Positions 33,045 through 44,534 of a stretch of DNA of 64,000 nt are shown here, one piece after another. Position 1 is the first letter of the stretch, and every line of letters begins with the position of its first letter. The translations under genes and the position numbers were made by a program. Source of the DNA: Arma custos (lineage: Eukaryota > Arthropoda > Insecta > Hemiptera > Pentatomidae); assembly GCA_037127475.1 (NCBI GenBank), contig CM073765.1, positions 17,058,081 through 17,122,080 of the forward strand. Reading direction: 5' to 3'. The notes beneath the pieces were generated by a model. It saw only the letters and a program-made list of their open reading frames with translations. It had not been told where the DNA came from and did no database searches.

Positions 33045-33292
33045 AGGTGATAGCATCGCCAAGATATAGATGAGCCTGTTAAGTTGCTGGGCTTAGTAAC
33101 AAACAAATTCCAAAGATGTTAATAGGCACTGTACCGACTGGGAAGCATCTAATAGGTAGACCGAGGCGTAGGTGGGAGGATTGCGTTATGCAGAGCTCTG
33201 GTGGGTTTGGGTTTGGGTGGTGCTCCGTGGATGGATGTTTATAAGCGGAGATTGGTGGTATCGGCATCAAGCCTTCGGGTTCGCCTTTTATT
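33045..33292 (+). pseudogene. RTE-like LINE 3' end (tail copy 1)
   Basis: A frame reads VPTGKHLIGRPRRRWEDCV, the C-terminal tail seen after the RT in RTE-like insect LINEs. The conserved ending 'GTATCGGCATCAAGCC' follows. It is 5'-truncated and non-functional. The same end recurs at 51.0, 59.2-59.5 and 63.1-63.4 kb. Confidence 0.75.
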
Positions 33293-33414
33293 TATTTGTT
33301 TATAAATAAAGCCATATTTTGAGTTATATCATATTTGAACTAGGCGTTTTATGGAAATAACGGCATGAGTTAAAATCAAGCTTTTAAAAATTTAATATTT
33401 GCACACTTTGTGAT

Positions 33415-33545
33415 CTGCAGACCCTCTCGGGGGTGAGCCAGCACCTATAACTGGGGAAACGCTGATGGTTGAATGTAATGTAGACCGAATCAGCTCCCTG
33501 CACAAACGTTGCTTTAGGACATGGTCTGAATCAAGTAACGAACAA
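33415..33545 (+). repeat. SINE-A body fragment
   Basis: 'GGTGAGCCAGCACCTATAA', 'GATGGTTGAATGTAATG' and 'CTCCCTGCACAAACGTTGC' align in order with the body. No head is present. Confidence 0.6.
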
Positions 33546-35079
33546 AAGCCAAAATTTAAATAAATCGATTGTTAATGAATCGAAAGATAATTCCCGTAAC
33601 ATGAAACGTAAATCTTATGAATTAAGTTCTACCAAATAACAATTAAGATATTGATACATTGATCGTCCATGAAACTATCGACCTTGAAACACATTATTAA
33701 AAACATTATGGCCTGATTAGTTGATTATATGGTAAAAACAATCTATAAACATGTTAAAAAATAGAAAACGATTTGACACTATTTGTGAACGACCTAAAAT
33801 CTTACGATAGTTGTAATAAATTCCACAACAAATCGAGTGCTTATCACAAAGATAGATAATGCTAAGAATTATTTTATAATCTGTTTATAATCGAAGATTT
33901 TGAGGTAAAAATGCCCAAGTCCATAAATTGTGATATTAAATTCAAATGCTTTTTTTTTTATCACAAACTTAGATAGGACTTTAGATATTTCTCAGAAAAT
34001 GAGATATTTAACCCAAATTCCTATTTCACTAATCAAAAACGCCCTTATCGAAATTGATGAAATTTCATTATAAAAGAATATTCTATTTGAGTGTTTTTTA
34101 CAACTAATAGGAAAAAGTGAGCTTTGCTTTTCGGTCCTATCAAGTATAATAATAAATAAAAGGAATTCATATAAAATAATAAAAAGCGTTTTCCCGCATA
34201 ATGGTTATTGGTTGGTTTTTAGGGACATTTTTGCAATATTATTTGTTTTGCTGTTTATTCACAAACATTTTTTCCACTGTAATAAATAGTGCTCTAGTAA
34301 TAATATTATAAATATTTTTATTTTGAAGGGAAAAGATTTTTTCAAAATAAAAATATTTAAAAATTAAAACAATTAATAAAAAAATATAAACACTAAGATT
34401 GTTACCACAATAGACCTAGAAGAGATGAATTCGTTGCTGAATTTTATATATAAAATAACTGGAGGGAGATGAAGACGTCAAACTTCTCAATTGGGATCCT
34501 AAACTTCAATATTTCTCAACCGTTTAAAAAAAATATTTTCCAGTTGGATCCCTTCGAATGAAAAATAATTTCAACATGAAAACTCTTCAACAGCTGGTGG
34601 AAGTTTCGCGAGTTCTTCCCCAATCCCAGCCGCTACCAAACACAAACTGTTAAAAGTTATATAACACCGTTTCAAAAATTTACTGATATACACACACTTT
34701 TGTGTGTGTGTGTGTGTGAATACAAAAGAGATTTTAGAGACCAAATAAAATAAGAACATTGGAAAGAAAATCGGGAAATATTGATTTCTATATAATTATT
34801 GTGATGGGATAAATTGAAAACGATTTATCTCAGTCATTAAAGAAGATAGAGAAAGCCTGTAATGGACTCATAAAAAAATTTTCAATCAAAAATATACTTA
34901 ATATTTTTTCGGATACATAACAAACAATTGAATATTTATTTGCAACCTTAAGGTTAATGTTGGACTCGTTTCAATGATTAAGGTTAATTTTTAGATTATT
35001 AATTCAACAAAATTATAAATCGTAGCTATATCAAATGTGTTCCTTTTCTATTTACTATTTGCATATCAACTGTAAATAA

Positions 35080-35083
<4 letters not shown>
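33546..35083. other. AT-rich sequence with a TG microsatellite
   Basis: A short (CA)/(TG) inverted block lies at 34690-34720. No gene recognised. Confidence 0.4.
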
Positions 35084-35129
<46 letters not shown>

Positions 35130-35187
35130 TTCCACAGGATTAATACTTTTGATTTTTTGAACAGGGTGGGGTGGTATTTATTTATTA

Positions 35188-35230
<43 letters not shown>
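35084..35230. repeat. Two (AT)n microsatellites
   Basis: AT runs at about 35084-35123 and 35192-35230, separated by a segment that recurs inverted at about 36835-36905. Confidence 0.9.
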
Positions 35231-35236
<6 letters not shown>

Positions 35237-35339
35237 TTAAAGAACTCAGAAATAAGATCATGAATATTAATCTTTAAATTTATTCAACGGAATTAAAAAT
35301 CAAACAAGGAGATAAATTATTTTTTATATGTTTATTTGT

Positions 35340-35460
35340 TAAATTTATAAGTACTATTGGAATTCGGCATCTATGGGTCAGGATAAACCCTTGCTGCGAA
35401 TGCTTATCATTTCTGTATATTTTAGTCTATATTAATGAACTGAGATGATATTTTTTTTTA
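35340..35460. repeat. Inverted repeat flanking the RTE-like fragment, left
   Basis: 'GTACTATTGGAATTCGGCAT' through 'AACTGAGATGATATTTTT' is the reverse complement of about 36910-37025 over about 110 bp. Together with the 35.13 and 36.87 kb pair it encloses the RT fragment. Confidence 0.75.
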
Positions 35461-35514
35461 TATGATGTATACTCTCTCATAATTTGGTCATGGTCTCATA
35501 ATTTTTTGGACCGA

Positions 35515-36530
35515 ATATTCTGCGCATCACCTTATTTACGAATACTTTAATTTCGCGTTCGTGAACGCCGTTCATCCCTCAGAGTTATCGGCCACGTTTC
35601 ACACCTGTAAAGAAGTGTTAGAAGGATGATGGTTTTATAAATTCTGATTTTTAGATTTCGGGACAAAAGACGCGAGCTTAGCAATGTTGATACCGAATAA
35701 TCACAAGTGTCCCTTTAATCTCGCTTTTATTTCCTCTGGAATTTCGTTTCTTCTAATTACCTTAGACCGTAAGTACTTAAATTTCTCGACATGTTCAAAT
35801 TTATTCCCTCCTAAAACCATCCTTTTCCGATCAGGTCCCATTTTTCTTCCTCGAAATTTCCCCTTTTTCTGCTACAGACCGTATACTTAGTCCTATCCCA
35901 ATTTACTTCCAGCCCTACTTCCTTACCTCCCTCCATTTATCAAGATTTCTGAATTTAGTTTTATAGTTTTCGCTTCTTCACCCAACAGTGCCAAATCGTC
36001 CGCAAACCCCAAGCACGGATGTTTTACTATTCAGATCCAGATTCAAACCTTTTTTGGTGTGAATAACTTTTTTAATAACGTACTCAAGTGTTAAATTAAA
36101 TAGTGCAGGTGAATACGGATCACCTTGTTTTAAATCTGAGCGACCTCGAACTTCTCCGAGAAATTATTAAGGATTCTGCCCTAATAGAAAGATTCGCTCA
36201 TGCACATCATTCAATCAATAAGATATACATAATCTGACGGTCGATGGAATTATAAGATTTTTTTAAAACGATATAAAGCTGATGATCGACTCCGTTGAAT
36301 TACCTAAATTTTTTTCTCTAGTATTTGGTGCAAGGAAAATATTTGATTGAAAGTACAAGGTTTTCGTCTAAAACCACTCTGATAACCTCCAATAATTTCC
36401 TCAGCGTTTTCCGTAATATTAATGAGAATATTTTATAGAAAGTCGTTAAGAGTAAGATCCCGCAATAGTTACTGCAGTCAGTCCTCGACTCCTTTTTGTA
36501 GTTCGGAATAAGTACAGATTCTAATACTGA
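35515..36530 (-). pseudogene. RTE-like reverse transcriptase fragment (dead)
   Basis: Read on the minus strand with several frameshifts and stops, the pieces appear in correct RT order: GYQSGFRR with FNQIFSLHQ; LKQGDPYSPALFNLTLE; the catalytic palm motif GFADDLALLGEEAKT (35995-36006 is FADD); HVEKFKYL with EEIKARLK; LKIRIYKTIILLTLLY with CETW; then MRRIFG near 35520. This is the RT palm-to-thumb of a Bov-B/RTE-like non-LTR retrotransposon. The endonuclease and the GRPRRRW tail are missing here. The 62.9 kb fragment overlaps its end, so both may be one family. Confidence 0.82.
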
Positions 36531-36834
36531 TTTAATATTGAATATTATATTATATATCTTACTGTTAATATATTGTTAATTATTGCCCAAGGAAATCTTT
36601 TTATTTCCTTCAAAATAAATAAATTAAGCTGTTTTATATCATGACAATATCACAACTGAAGATACAAAAGGTGTGGAGAGATTCCTGGGAAGTGGGATTG
36701 CGGTTGTTCAACTTACCGCATGCGGCCAACAGATCTATCTGAAGCATTCTATCTAAGGCTAGGTCCTGACGAAGTATTTGGGGAAAGCAAATCTATCAAG
36801 GGAGGTATGGAATTAGGACTTTTGGTAAGGAATG

Positions 36835-37025
36835 GATCAAAAATAATAAATAAATACCAACCCATCCTGTACTAAAAATCAAAAGTATTATTCCTGTGGA
36901 ATATACATCATATAAAAAATATATCATCTCAGTTCATTATTATAGACTAAAATATATAGAAATGATAAGCATACACAGCATGGGTTTATCCATGAAACAT
37001 GCCGAATTCGAATAGTACTTACAAA
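36835..37025. repeat. Inverted repeat flanking the RTE-like fragment, right
   Basis: Holds the complements of both left blocks (35133-35190 and 35340-35450), adjacent here but separated by the AT microsatellite on the left. Confidence 0.7.
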
Positions 37026-37084
37026 GCAATAGGAAAAAACCTAAAATCAAACCCTAAGTATCTAGTAAATTGAAAAAAAAAATT

Positions 37085-37122
37085 AGTCAAAGTTTTGAGA
37101 ATTCAGGCATCATCAGGACATA
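37085..37122 (-). repeat. Decayed hammerhead-like module (H17), canonical CUGAUGA
   Basis: On the minus strand: GUC, CUGAUGA (37110-37116), U, GCCUGAAUUCUC, AAAACUUU, GAC. The core block is the canonical CUGAUGA and stem I GUC/GAC is kept. The 3' strand of stem II and the G of GAAA are mutated. Confidence 0.5.
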
Positions 37123-37559
37123 CACCAAAAGAAAAATCACATCATAAAGAGTTAGTATCTCACATCTACAGTCGAAACAGACTCTTGATCAGGGAGACTC
37201 AGAAACAAGGAGTTAACTGTAATTGAAGCCGTATTTTATTAAAAGAACCGGACGCTAATGCTAAAACCTACTAAGACCTGCTAATGCGGATCCTAAGACC
37301 AACAGGTCTTTTAAAATCGCCAGTTGTGTGGGGTTTCAAGGGATATTCATTACTCTCTTGTAGAATTTCTTAAAGTAACCCATTAAAAATGTATAAATTT
37401 TAATTTGGAAAGAATCTGGGATACTATACGGAAGAGCATGCTAACATTCTTCGATTGTCATTCTGTATACTTTATCGAAAATGATAAATAATCGATCGCC
37501 CTTTTTGAGAAATAAGCAGATGATTTTATACACACAAAATCTATATATATATATTATAT

Positions 37560-38411
37560 ATTTTTTTTTACATTTGTAACATATTGGCAACGTGGGTAAC
37601 GAATTAGCTGACAAGGCTTCTAAGTCAGCTGACAATGACGGCTCACTTTCAATACTTTACAGTAAATTGACTAAGACTTACTTGAAACACAGACAAAAAG
37701 TTGCAAATATGGATCAGTGGCAAAACACATGGGATACGATAACTAAAGGACAACATCTTAAGTTATACATAAATGACTTACATGAATATTTTAGGAATAA
37801 CAAAATAACAACTGACTTCTACCTCACACAAATGTTGATGGGACATGGACCCACAAAATCCTACTTGTATAAATTTAAACTTAAAGACATAGATAAGACA
37901 TGCCCTTGTGATTTTACCATCGAACAAACTTACACCTAATATATGACTGCAGACTAACCGACTAACCAACAGCTGGCCAATCAGTGTTAAGGGCACTAAA
38001 TACTGGTAGTATTTTCAGCAATTCAAGGTATTTGCCAAAGCATTGTGGTTAATCATCACTACACGAAATCAATATTATAGATGAACAAGAATTTTGGTTT
38101 GTTTTTCCATTACTTTGTAGTAATTTCGTGGTTATTTATTTTTTTTGTTATTTGTTGTTTATTATGTGTTTTTGATTCAACTGGCTTAATGTTTACGATG
38201 TTTAATATTTATATGTTTAAGTTTTGTTTTAATGTTGTATTTTCAATTTGGCGTAAAGTTTTATTTATAAATAATACAAAAAAAATGTAAACAATAGAAA
38301 AAAACAACATGAAAGTACAATTGTATGTAATGCACTATAAATGTACGGAACATGCAGAACAATAAACGACCTTTACGAACGTAGGGGTACTGCCTGAAGA
38401 GAAAAAAAAAA
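37560..38411 (+). pseudogene. LINE 3' part: RNase H end and C-terminal domain (dead)
   Basis: A frame reads GNVGNELADKASK (the end of an RNase H domain with its conserved Asp), then LTQMLMGHGPTKSYLYKF and CPCDF, ending in a frameshift near 37935. Decayed C-terminal codons follow. The 3' region runs to an A-rich tail at about 38401. This is the arrangement of I/R1/Jockey-group LINEs with a C-terminal RNase H. The RT is absent. It is a different subfamily from the 51.8 kb copy. Confidence 0.78.
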
Positions 38412-38417
38412 CAACAA

Positions 38418-38440
38418 ATATATATATATATATATATACA
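38418..38440. repeat. (AT)n microsatellite
   Basis: Short AT run directly after the LINE tail. Confidence 0.8.
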
Positions 38441-38592
38441 CGGCAGTTTTTAATTTATTTTGTACATTGCTTCCTATATTAGAATTAATACATTGAGGAA
38501 AAGTAGAATTTAATAACGTTGCATTATTTCTATTTCCTTAGGAAAGAAAACATTAAAAATACGATTAAAAAACTTTTTAATTATATTATTAA

Positions 38593-39057
38593 CTAGCTAA
38601 CCACCCACGCTTTTCTTTACTCGGGTAATAAGGCATATTATGCCTACATAATTTGTATGTGAAATGTATTTTTTTTATCACGTAGGGGCCACTAAGGACC
38701 ACGTGAATATCATTGGTTAGGCTTCTTTGAGAGTATTGATTTTCTTTCTTCCCATCTCAGCTAATGTACTTTAGTATACAGAAATTATAAAAATAAAAAC
38801 AAAACCAAATATTTCTTTATATACGGATTTATTATCTTGAACGTTAAATAATTGCACGGGATTAGGCAAGCAGCGTCTTCGGTGAAACCCGTCGATATTC
38901 CAACCCATTTACACAAAACCTCTACAAATTACATACCTAAACCTTCCTGGTGAATCGCTCTATCTATTGGTGAAAACCGCATGAAATTCCGTGCTATAGT
39001 TTTTGAGTTTACCGCGAACAAACGCGGCCGAGGACTTTGTTTTATAATATGTATAGA
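38593..39057 (-). mobile_element. Non-autonomous Helitron-like element 2
   Basis: The minus strand starts TCTATACATATT and ends GGTGGTTAGCTAG|T, with the canonical CTAG end followed by T. The internal blocks 'GCGGTTTTCACCAATAGATA' and 'TCAAAAACTATAGCACGG' match the 25.7 and 55.6 kb copies. No coding capacity. Confidence 0.75.
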
Positions 39058-39710
39058 AATCAATGAATTAAAATATAAATAAGTAACAATGCATTTTATA
39101 TTTTATACTTCCGGATTTTTTTCTTAACCTCCTTTATTTTATTAAATTACAATTACAACATATATAACCATATAATATGTACATTAATAATCTAATATAA
39201 AATCCTTCTATTCAAGCCTTCTTCAAGCCTTCTATTACCCGTAGGTATGTCATGGAATACGTTATATTTAAATTCATAATATTAATATTATATAATGTGT
39301 GTGAGATGAAATAGTCTCATAAAATTATAAATTTTAACTTAAGGCGCTTTTATTCATGCTTTATATTAATTAGCGATTTTACTTTTGTCTTAAGTGTACT
39401 TCTTATTAGAGAAGACTAGATCCTCTTCAATAGCCACTTTGTTAAGCTAAAGGAGAGAAAAGATGCGTTTATTTTTATATTAAAGAAGTTTTATCATAAT
39501 TAATTCTTACTAATTACTATTTAATTAGTAACCTTAGTAAACGTTGGAGAGAATGAGCTTATTAAATATAGACGACTTACTTTACTTAAGTTATTGTAGT
39601 AACCATATAGTTATCTGAAACTATGATACTGAATATTAAAAAAAATCGATGCAAAAACAATTATAAAAACATTGTTAATATTATTATTTAAAAAATAAAT
39701 AAAATTTTAC
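39058..39710. other. AT-rich sequence without recognised features
   Basis: No gene or repeat family seen. Confidence 0.4.
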
Positions 39711-39711
39711 A

Positions 39712-40003
39712 ACCAATATAGAATTTGAGTTCAGTACATGGTAAATACTGTAATTAAGACAACGGTTGTGCAGGAAGATGGCATGCTCGAGAACACGATC
39801 AACCGCGAGGTTTTTTCCCAAGTATAACCATTTTATAAAAGTTGAATGAGCTCCCGGAGTGTCCGCAGACCCCGGAGAGTGTCCCACAAGATCCACTCAT
39901 AATTGTTAACAGATTAAATAATTTATTTGCGACTGCTGAATTTAAATCTGGGACCTTCAGCATAGCAGTTCAGCACTCCATACACTGAGCTACCCCGCCC
40001 CCT
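39712..40003 (-). repeat. SINE-A, full length
   Basis: On the minus strand the tRNA-like head is GGGGCGGGGTAGCTCAGTG (box A), with box B-like GGTCCCAGATTTAAATTC. Next come the 'AATAAATTATTTAATCTG' spacer, the 'GAGCTCATTCAACTTTTATA' block, 'GGTTGATCGTGTTCTCGAG', 'CTGCACAACCGTTGTC' and 'TTTACCATGTACTGAACTC'. This is about 290 bp and the best guide to the whole element. Confidence 0.82.
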
Positions 40004-40677
40004 AATATTGTAATAAAAAATAAATAAATATTAATAACAATAATAAAATTTATTAGAGGGCACCATTTTGGTATGGCGAAAGCGTTTGCTTTAAACAACA
40101 TCAATACGGAATGGTGATATATATTGTCAATGGACAGGGCATGGTTCCAATATCAAAATTCAGGGTGGAAACTGACTTTAATCTGTAATTATTTATTCTT
40201 TTATAAGTTGCAGATCGGACTGTGGAGTGTTGTAGGAAAGGCTGGTTTTCGCAATCATAACTTTTGGTGAATACTATTGGTATTTAATTATTTTGACTCT
40301 AAATTATATTTTAATTACAAAAAAATTCTGGTTTTGTTTTTTTATCACACAATAACAATTTTTTTTTCTTAGCTGGAATTTTCTCTAACTTCAATATTCT
40401 TCCTGTACTCAAAGGCATGTTTCCTTGATTTATGTAAACTTTGTCTAACCTTCTCTCGTCTTTCTTTATGCTGAAACTCTTCCAAATATTTCTCTTTGCA
40501 CTTAGATTTACTTATTCCATACATGTGAAACTCTGTGATGTCAAATTTTTAAAATCTTTCTTAACTTCTTTTGTCAACATTAAAATATTCATCTTCCGGA
40601 AATTGTCGAATGTTTGTTTGGTTACTCTGTGCTTTTTCATTCTGTATAGATATAGATGTAAGCGATTTTTAGGACTC
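40004..40677. other. AT-rich, T-rich leader before H18
   Basis: The last 250 bp are pyrimidine-rich on the plus strand, as before other hammerhead-like modules. No gene. Confidence 0.35.
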
Positions 40678-40745
40678 CTCCCAGGAGCCCTGAAGATGTA
40701 CTACATCTTAGACCGAAACGTTGGCACGATAAAATAAGTTTTTCA
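40678..40745 (+). repeat. Hammerhead-like module (H18), core intact, stem II weakened
   Basis: GCC, CUGAAGA (40690-40696), U, GUACUACAUCUUAGACC, GAAACGUU, GGCAC. Core and inner stem I (GCC/GGC) are kept. Stem II has two mismatches. The tail is interrupted at 40746 by the tRNA-like palindrome insert. Confidence 0.58.
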
Positions 40746-40895
40746 TTTTTTTTTCTATAATTATTGGTCAGCTGTACTGAATTTTAAATATTTATATTTT
40801 AAAGAGAAAAAATATGCCCCCAGCCGGGATTCGAACCCGGAACGTCTGTCTGGGTTCGAATCCCGGCCGGGGGCTTATCTTTTCTCTTTAAAATA
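40746..40895 (-). mobile_element. 150-bp insert: palindrome of two tRNA-like 3' halves
   Basis: Flanked by a 15-bp direct repeat, AAAATAAGTTTTTCA (40731-40745 and 40896-40910), and starting with a T-run, so a minus-strand, A-tailed retroinsert is likely. Inside, GCCCCCAGCCGGGATTCGAA (from 40816) and its complement (40852-40874) form a 23-bp stem with one mismatch. Each arm is a T-arm plus acceptor 3' strand of a tRNA (CGGGTTCGAATCCCGG). Outer 'TTTTAAAGAGAAAA' sequences extend the palindrome. It is a fold-back tRNA-derived element, not a tRNA gene. Confidence 0.75.
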
Positions 40896-40910
40896 AAAAT
40901 AAGTTTTTCA

Positions 40911-41301
40911 CCGTTTGATATAAAAAAAATAAGTTTTTTATTATTTTATTTTTGAGTATGCTCTACTAAAAATTGTTTTCTGTTTCATTCTTGGGTCTTG
41001 ATATATGGAATATATCGGAATTCAGAGAATATATTAAAATGAAACCGTTACACCACCGCTTTTAATCTTTCCAGTCTCGTGCGATATTAGCTACATTGTT
41101 GAAACAGCACATTTATATTTTTTATTTTAATCTACAAATTCATATTTTATTTTTCAAACTCCCCTAGTGGCAATTATAAACAGTGAAAAAAACAGTCTTA
41201 ATTGCGGTATATATTAATCGGAATTATGGTCGCAAACTATTCAGAAAATAAAATTAACACTTACGTATAACGCATTAAGATTGTTATCTTTAAATAAATA
41301 A
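40911..41301. other. AT-rich flank
   Basis: Nothing recognised. Confidence 0.4.
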
Positions 41302-41516
41302 GTGTCAATTTTATGTTCAGAATAATATGTGTTAAATACACAAATAACGTAACAGCATTGTTATTAATATTTCATAGTGTATTATTTTTAGTTTTCTTTT
41401 ATTCTCCAATAAATCTTAACTACATTTTAATTTAAGGATACACATTAATATAATACGGATGGGATAATTTATTATAATTAATAACAAATGAACTTGATTT
41501 TGATCTAAAGCTGCCA
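41302..41516. repeat. Direct repeat R1, left copy
   Basis: About 205 bp ('AAATAAGTGTCA' through 'AACTTGATTTTGATCTAAAGC') matching 44104-44312 in the same orientation. It lies about 190 bp beyond the stop codon of the pseudogene that follows. Confidence 0.85.
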
Positions 41517-41705
41517 TTGATAACACAAGGGAACAACATTTTTGTTGCATGAAATATTTTGACTAATATTCTACTTCCTCGAGGTGCTGATTTAAGATCT
41601 GAAGTCAGTTTGTTTGTATCAGCTTTACTTTTGGGGTTATAATTATAAACTGTTTTTTTAAGATGAAAATATTTTTTATTAAGAAAACTATTAAAAAAAT
41701 TACCA

Positions 41706-43393
41706 CTACATATCAAAAAATTTTCTTTTGTAAGATTTTCTGGCTTGATTCGGTTCACGGGGGCTGTTTTTAATGCTCCAACAATAGTCCGCCATCATGT
41801 GAGCATTCCAGTGACCTTGGTAACGTTCCTCCATAGTTCGAATGTCCTGATGGAACCGTTCCCCTTGTTCTTCACTCAGATCACCAAGATTTTCAGGGAA
41901 ACGGTCCAAATGGCTGTGGAGGAAGTGTACTTTGATGCTCATATTACAACCAAGCTGCTGGAAGTGTAACAACATTAGTTCAATATGCTCCGCATAGCTT
42001 TCTTCCTTTTTGTTTCCCAGAAAATTTTGAGCAGTCCAAACGAATTCATTCCAGGCATTTTTTTCAATATCAGTCATGTAACTAATAAAGTTTTCATCCT
42101 TTATCAACCTTCTTATTTGGGGACCATCAAAAATTCCATTTTTAATTTTTTCTTGGCTCAAATTAAAGAACTTCTTAGAGATGTATTTATAGCAATCACC
42201 ACCCTTGTTCAAAGCTTTGACAAATTGTTTCATGAGCCCTAGTTTGATATGCAAAGGTGGCAGTATTATTCGATCCGTGGGCACAAGGGGCTCATTTATT
42301 ACATTCAGTTGTCCCGGAACCATAGATTGCCTGGAAGGCCAATCTTTTCTAATCCAGTGCTCAGACCTAGCTCTGCTGTCCCATAAACAAATAAAACATG
42401 GATATTTTGTATATCCACCTTGTTGTCCAAGAAGAAAATTCACCATTTTTAGATCAACACTTATCAACCACTTTTGTTCGTTGTATTTGATTCTATCCAT
42501 TACAGAAGCTACAGTAGCATATTCTTCTTTGACTGTAGTTGAATGTGCAATCGGTATCGAACCCAGCTTATTGCCGTTATGCATAAGTACACATTTCAGG
42601 CTACGTTTAGAGGAGTCAATAAATAAACGCCATTCATTTGGATCATACTTCTGTACTCCCATTGCTTTCAATAAACCAGGAACATCTGAACAAAAAGCAA
42701 AGTCGTCATCTTTAGAGAAGAATGACAGCAATTCTGCCTCTCGGTTACGATAGTATGAAATTCTTGTTTCTGGGGTTAAAAGATTTCTTTGCTTTAATCG
42801 AGAAGCTAGAATCTCCGATGTCTTTTTAGAAAGACCAAGATCTCTGATTAATGCATTGAGGTCTTCCTGATTAAAGAGAAGGGCTCAGAAGTAAAATCAG
42901 GGTAAGAATCACTTGTCCGACTTTCATCACTTGAAGAATAGTTTTGTTTTTCTATATCATGATCATTTTGTACAAATGAAGAAGCTTGGGGTACTGGTGC
43001 ATCGCCAGAGAACAAGACTGGTCGAGTAACAGATAACAAGTTTGGATAAGACCATTTCGACCGGTTATTTTTATTAATTCCATTAATATCAATCACACAA
43101 AAATAACAATCATCTTGATGATTATTAGGTTCCCGCTAAATCATTGGTGTTTGATACTTAAAATGGGGTCTTTTCTTATTTGCCCATAATCTCAAAGACT
43201 CAACACATGTTTTACATACCATATGAGGGATCCAGTACTTGTCACGGATGTCCAAAGCGAATCCAAAGTAATCAAAATATACCTGTGTTATAAACTCTGA
43301 CACACATAGCCTACAATTTTTGAATGTATATTCACCACAAATGTTACAGAAATAGTTTGGATCGTTTCTACAGATATTTCTTAACTTGGACAT
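41706..43393 (-). pseudogene. Copy of an uncharacterised multicopy arthropod protein family (dead)
   Basis: About 562 codons from ATG at 43393 to TAG at 41706, broken twice. The N-terminal part has Cys pairs FCNICGEYT and MVCKTCVESLRLW, then PMI*REPNNHQDDCYFC: the stop (43136-43138, TAG) sits where relatives have Trp (TGG). A one-base shift near 42872-42880 joins SEPFS to NQEDLNALIRDLGLSKKT. The last 341 codons are intact: DDDFAFCSDVPGLLKAM, EWRLFIDSSKRSLKCVL, FICLWDSRARSEHW, LPPLHIKLGLMKQF, GDLSEEQGERFHQD, MADYCW. Near-identical predicted proteins of unknown function occur in many copies in aphid and other arthropod genomes. The Cys-rich start and copy number suggest a mobile-element origin, but I know no established function. 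Confidence 0.78.
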
Positions 43394-43974
43394 TGTTATT
43401 TAACACAAGAGCACAAACTTTTTCACTAAACAACTCAGTTGAATTGAAGTTTGAATGTGACTAGTACAAATATATATCTATCAGCTGTTTGCCAAAAACA
43501 AAAGGTGCTGGAGAAAAACTGAGGCTAGATTTGTAATCACCAACCTCTAATTAGTAAACAACAGGCCTAAAACTCCATGCAACAAAAAATTAATAAAAAT
43601 TTGTTCCCTTGTGTAATTCATGTTAATATACCATTAATTATTTTATATAGAAACAGCACACATTTTTTTCAAAAAGAACTCAGGAAGTGCTTTTAGTAAT
43701 TTAAAAAACAAACTAAAAAGCCTTTTGTAATAGGGTGTGATTTACCTAACGAGGATATTTAAACGTTCAAAGGAGATTTGAAAAAAAGTGTTTGAAAGGG
43801 CTTGGAACATAGAGTACTAACGTGGCCCTTAGCACATTTTTATTTTATTATTTAACAAGTACTCCACGATTTGCTCGCAAAAAGTCAGTATAGGTTAAGT
43901 GCACCTTCTGTTGGCACCAAGAAGTGAGCTGTTTAAAATGTAATATGTAATCGTTATGTAAATTAACACATCCA
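43394..43974. other. 5' flank of the pseudogene
   Basis: AT-rich, possibly the promoter side of the dead gene. No clear TIR was found. Confidence 0.35.
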
Positions 43975-44475
43975 CAACACTTATTATGTTTATCTGTATA
44001 TATAATTATGGCATATTAACATAATATATCTGTCTATTAAGGAATTAGTTAGAAATGCGATTCGTAGCTGTACAGTCAATTCATAAACAAATTCCATATT
44101 TTGAAATAAGTGTCAGAATAATGTATGTTAAATACACAAATAACGTAACAGCATTATTATTTATATTTTTTAGTGTATTACTTTTAGTTCTCTTTTATTC
44201 TCTAATACATCTTAACTACATTTTAATTTAGGGATAAACATTAATATAATGCATAGGGTATAATTTATTATAATTAATAACAAATGAACTTGATTTTGAA
44301 CTAAAGCTGTTAATACATGTTAATATATCGACAACTATTCTGTATTGAATCAGCACATTATGTGTATAGATACCTAATATATAATTTTATTAACATAATA
44401 TATCTGCCTATAAAGAAATTAGATAGAAATGCGATGCGTAGTTGTGCAGTCAATTTATAAACAAATTCCATATTT
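43975..44475. repeat. Tandem repeat R2-R1-R2', about 370-bp period
   Basis: R2 (about 43975-44103) recurs as R2' (about 44345-44475) with 'AGAAATGCGATTCGTAGCTG' almost unchanged, offset by 370 bp. Between them lies R1 (44104-44312), the copy of 41302-41516. The array is cut at about 44476 by SINE-type sequence. Confidence 0.8.
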
Positions 44476-44534
44476 GTTTAAGAGGCCCTGTGGTTAGCTA
44501 GTGGTTAAAATGAACATGAACTGTCTTGGGTTCG

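Noticed and set aside
36765..36810. CTGACGA followed by GGGGAAAGC as another hammerhead-like module
   Set aside because: No complementary stem II or stem I was found and flanks do not match the family.
40816..40874. A tRNA gene
   Set aside because: Only two inverted 3' halves are present, with no D-arm or anticodon arm.
42205..42753. 182-codon plus-strand frame
   Set aside because: Antisense shadow of the recognised minus-strand pseudogene.
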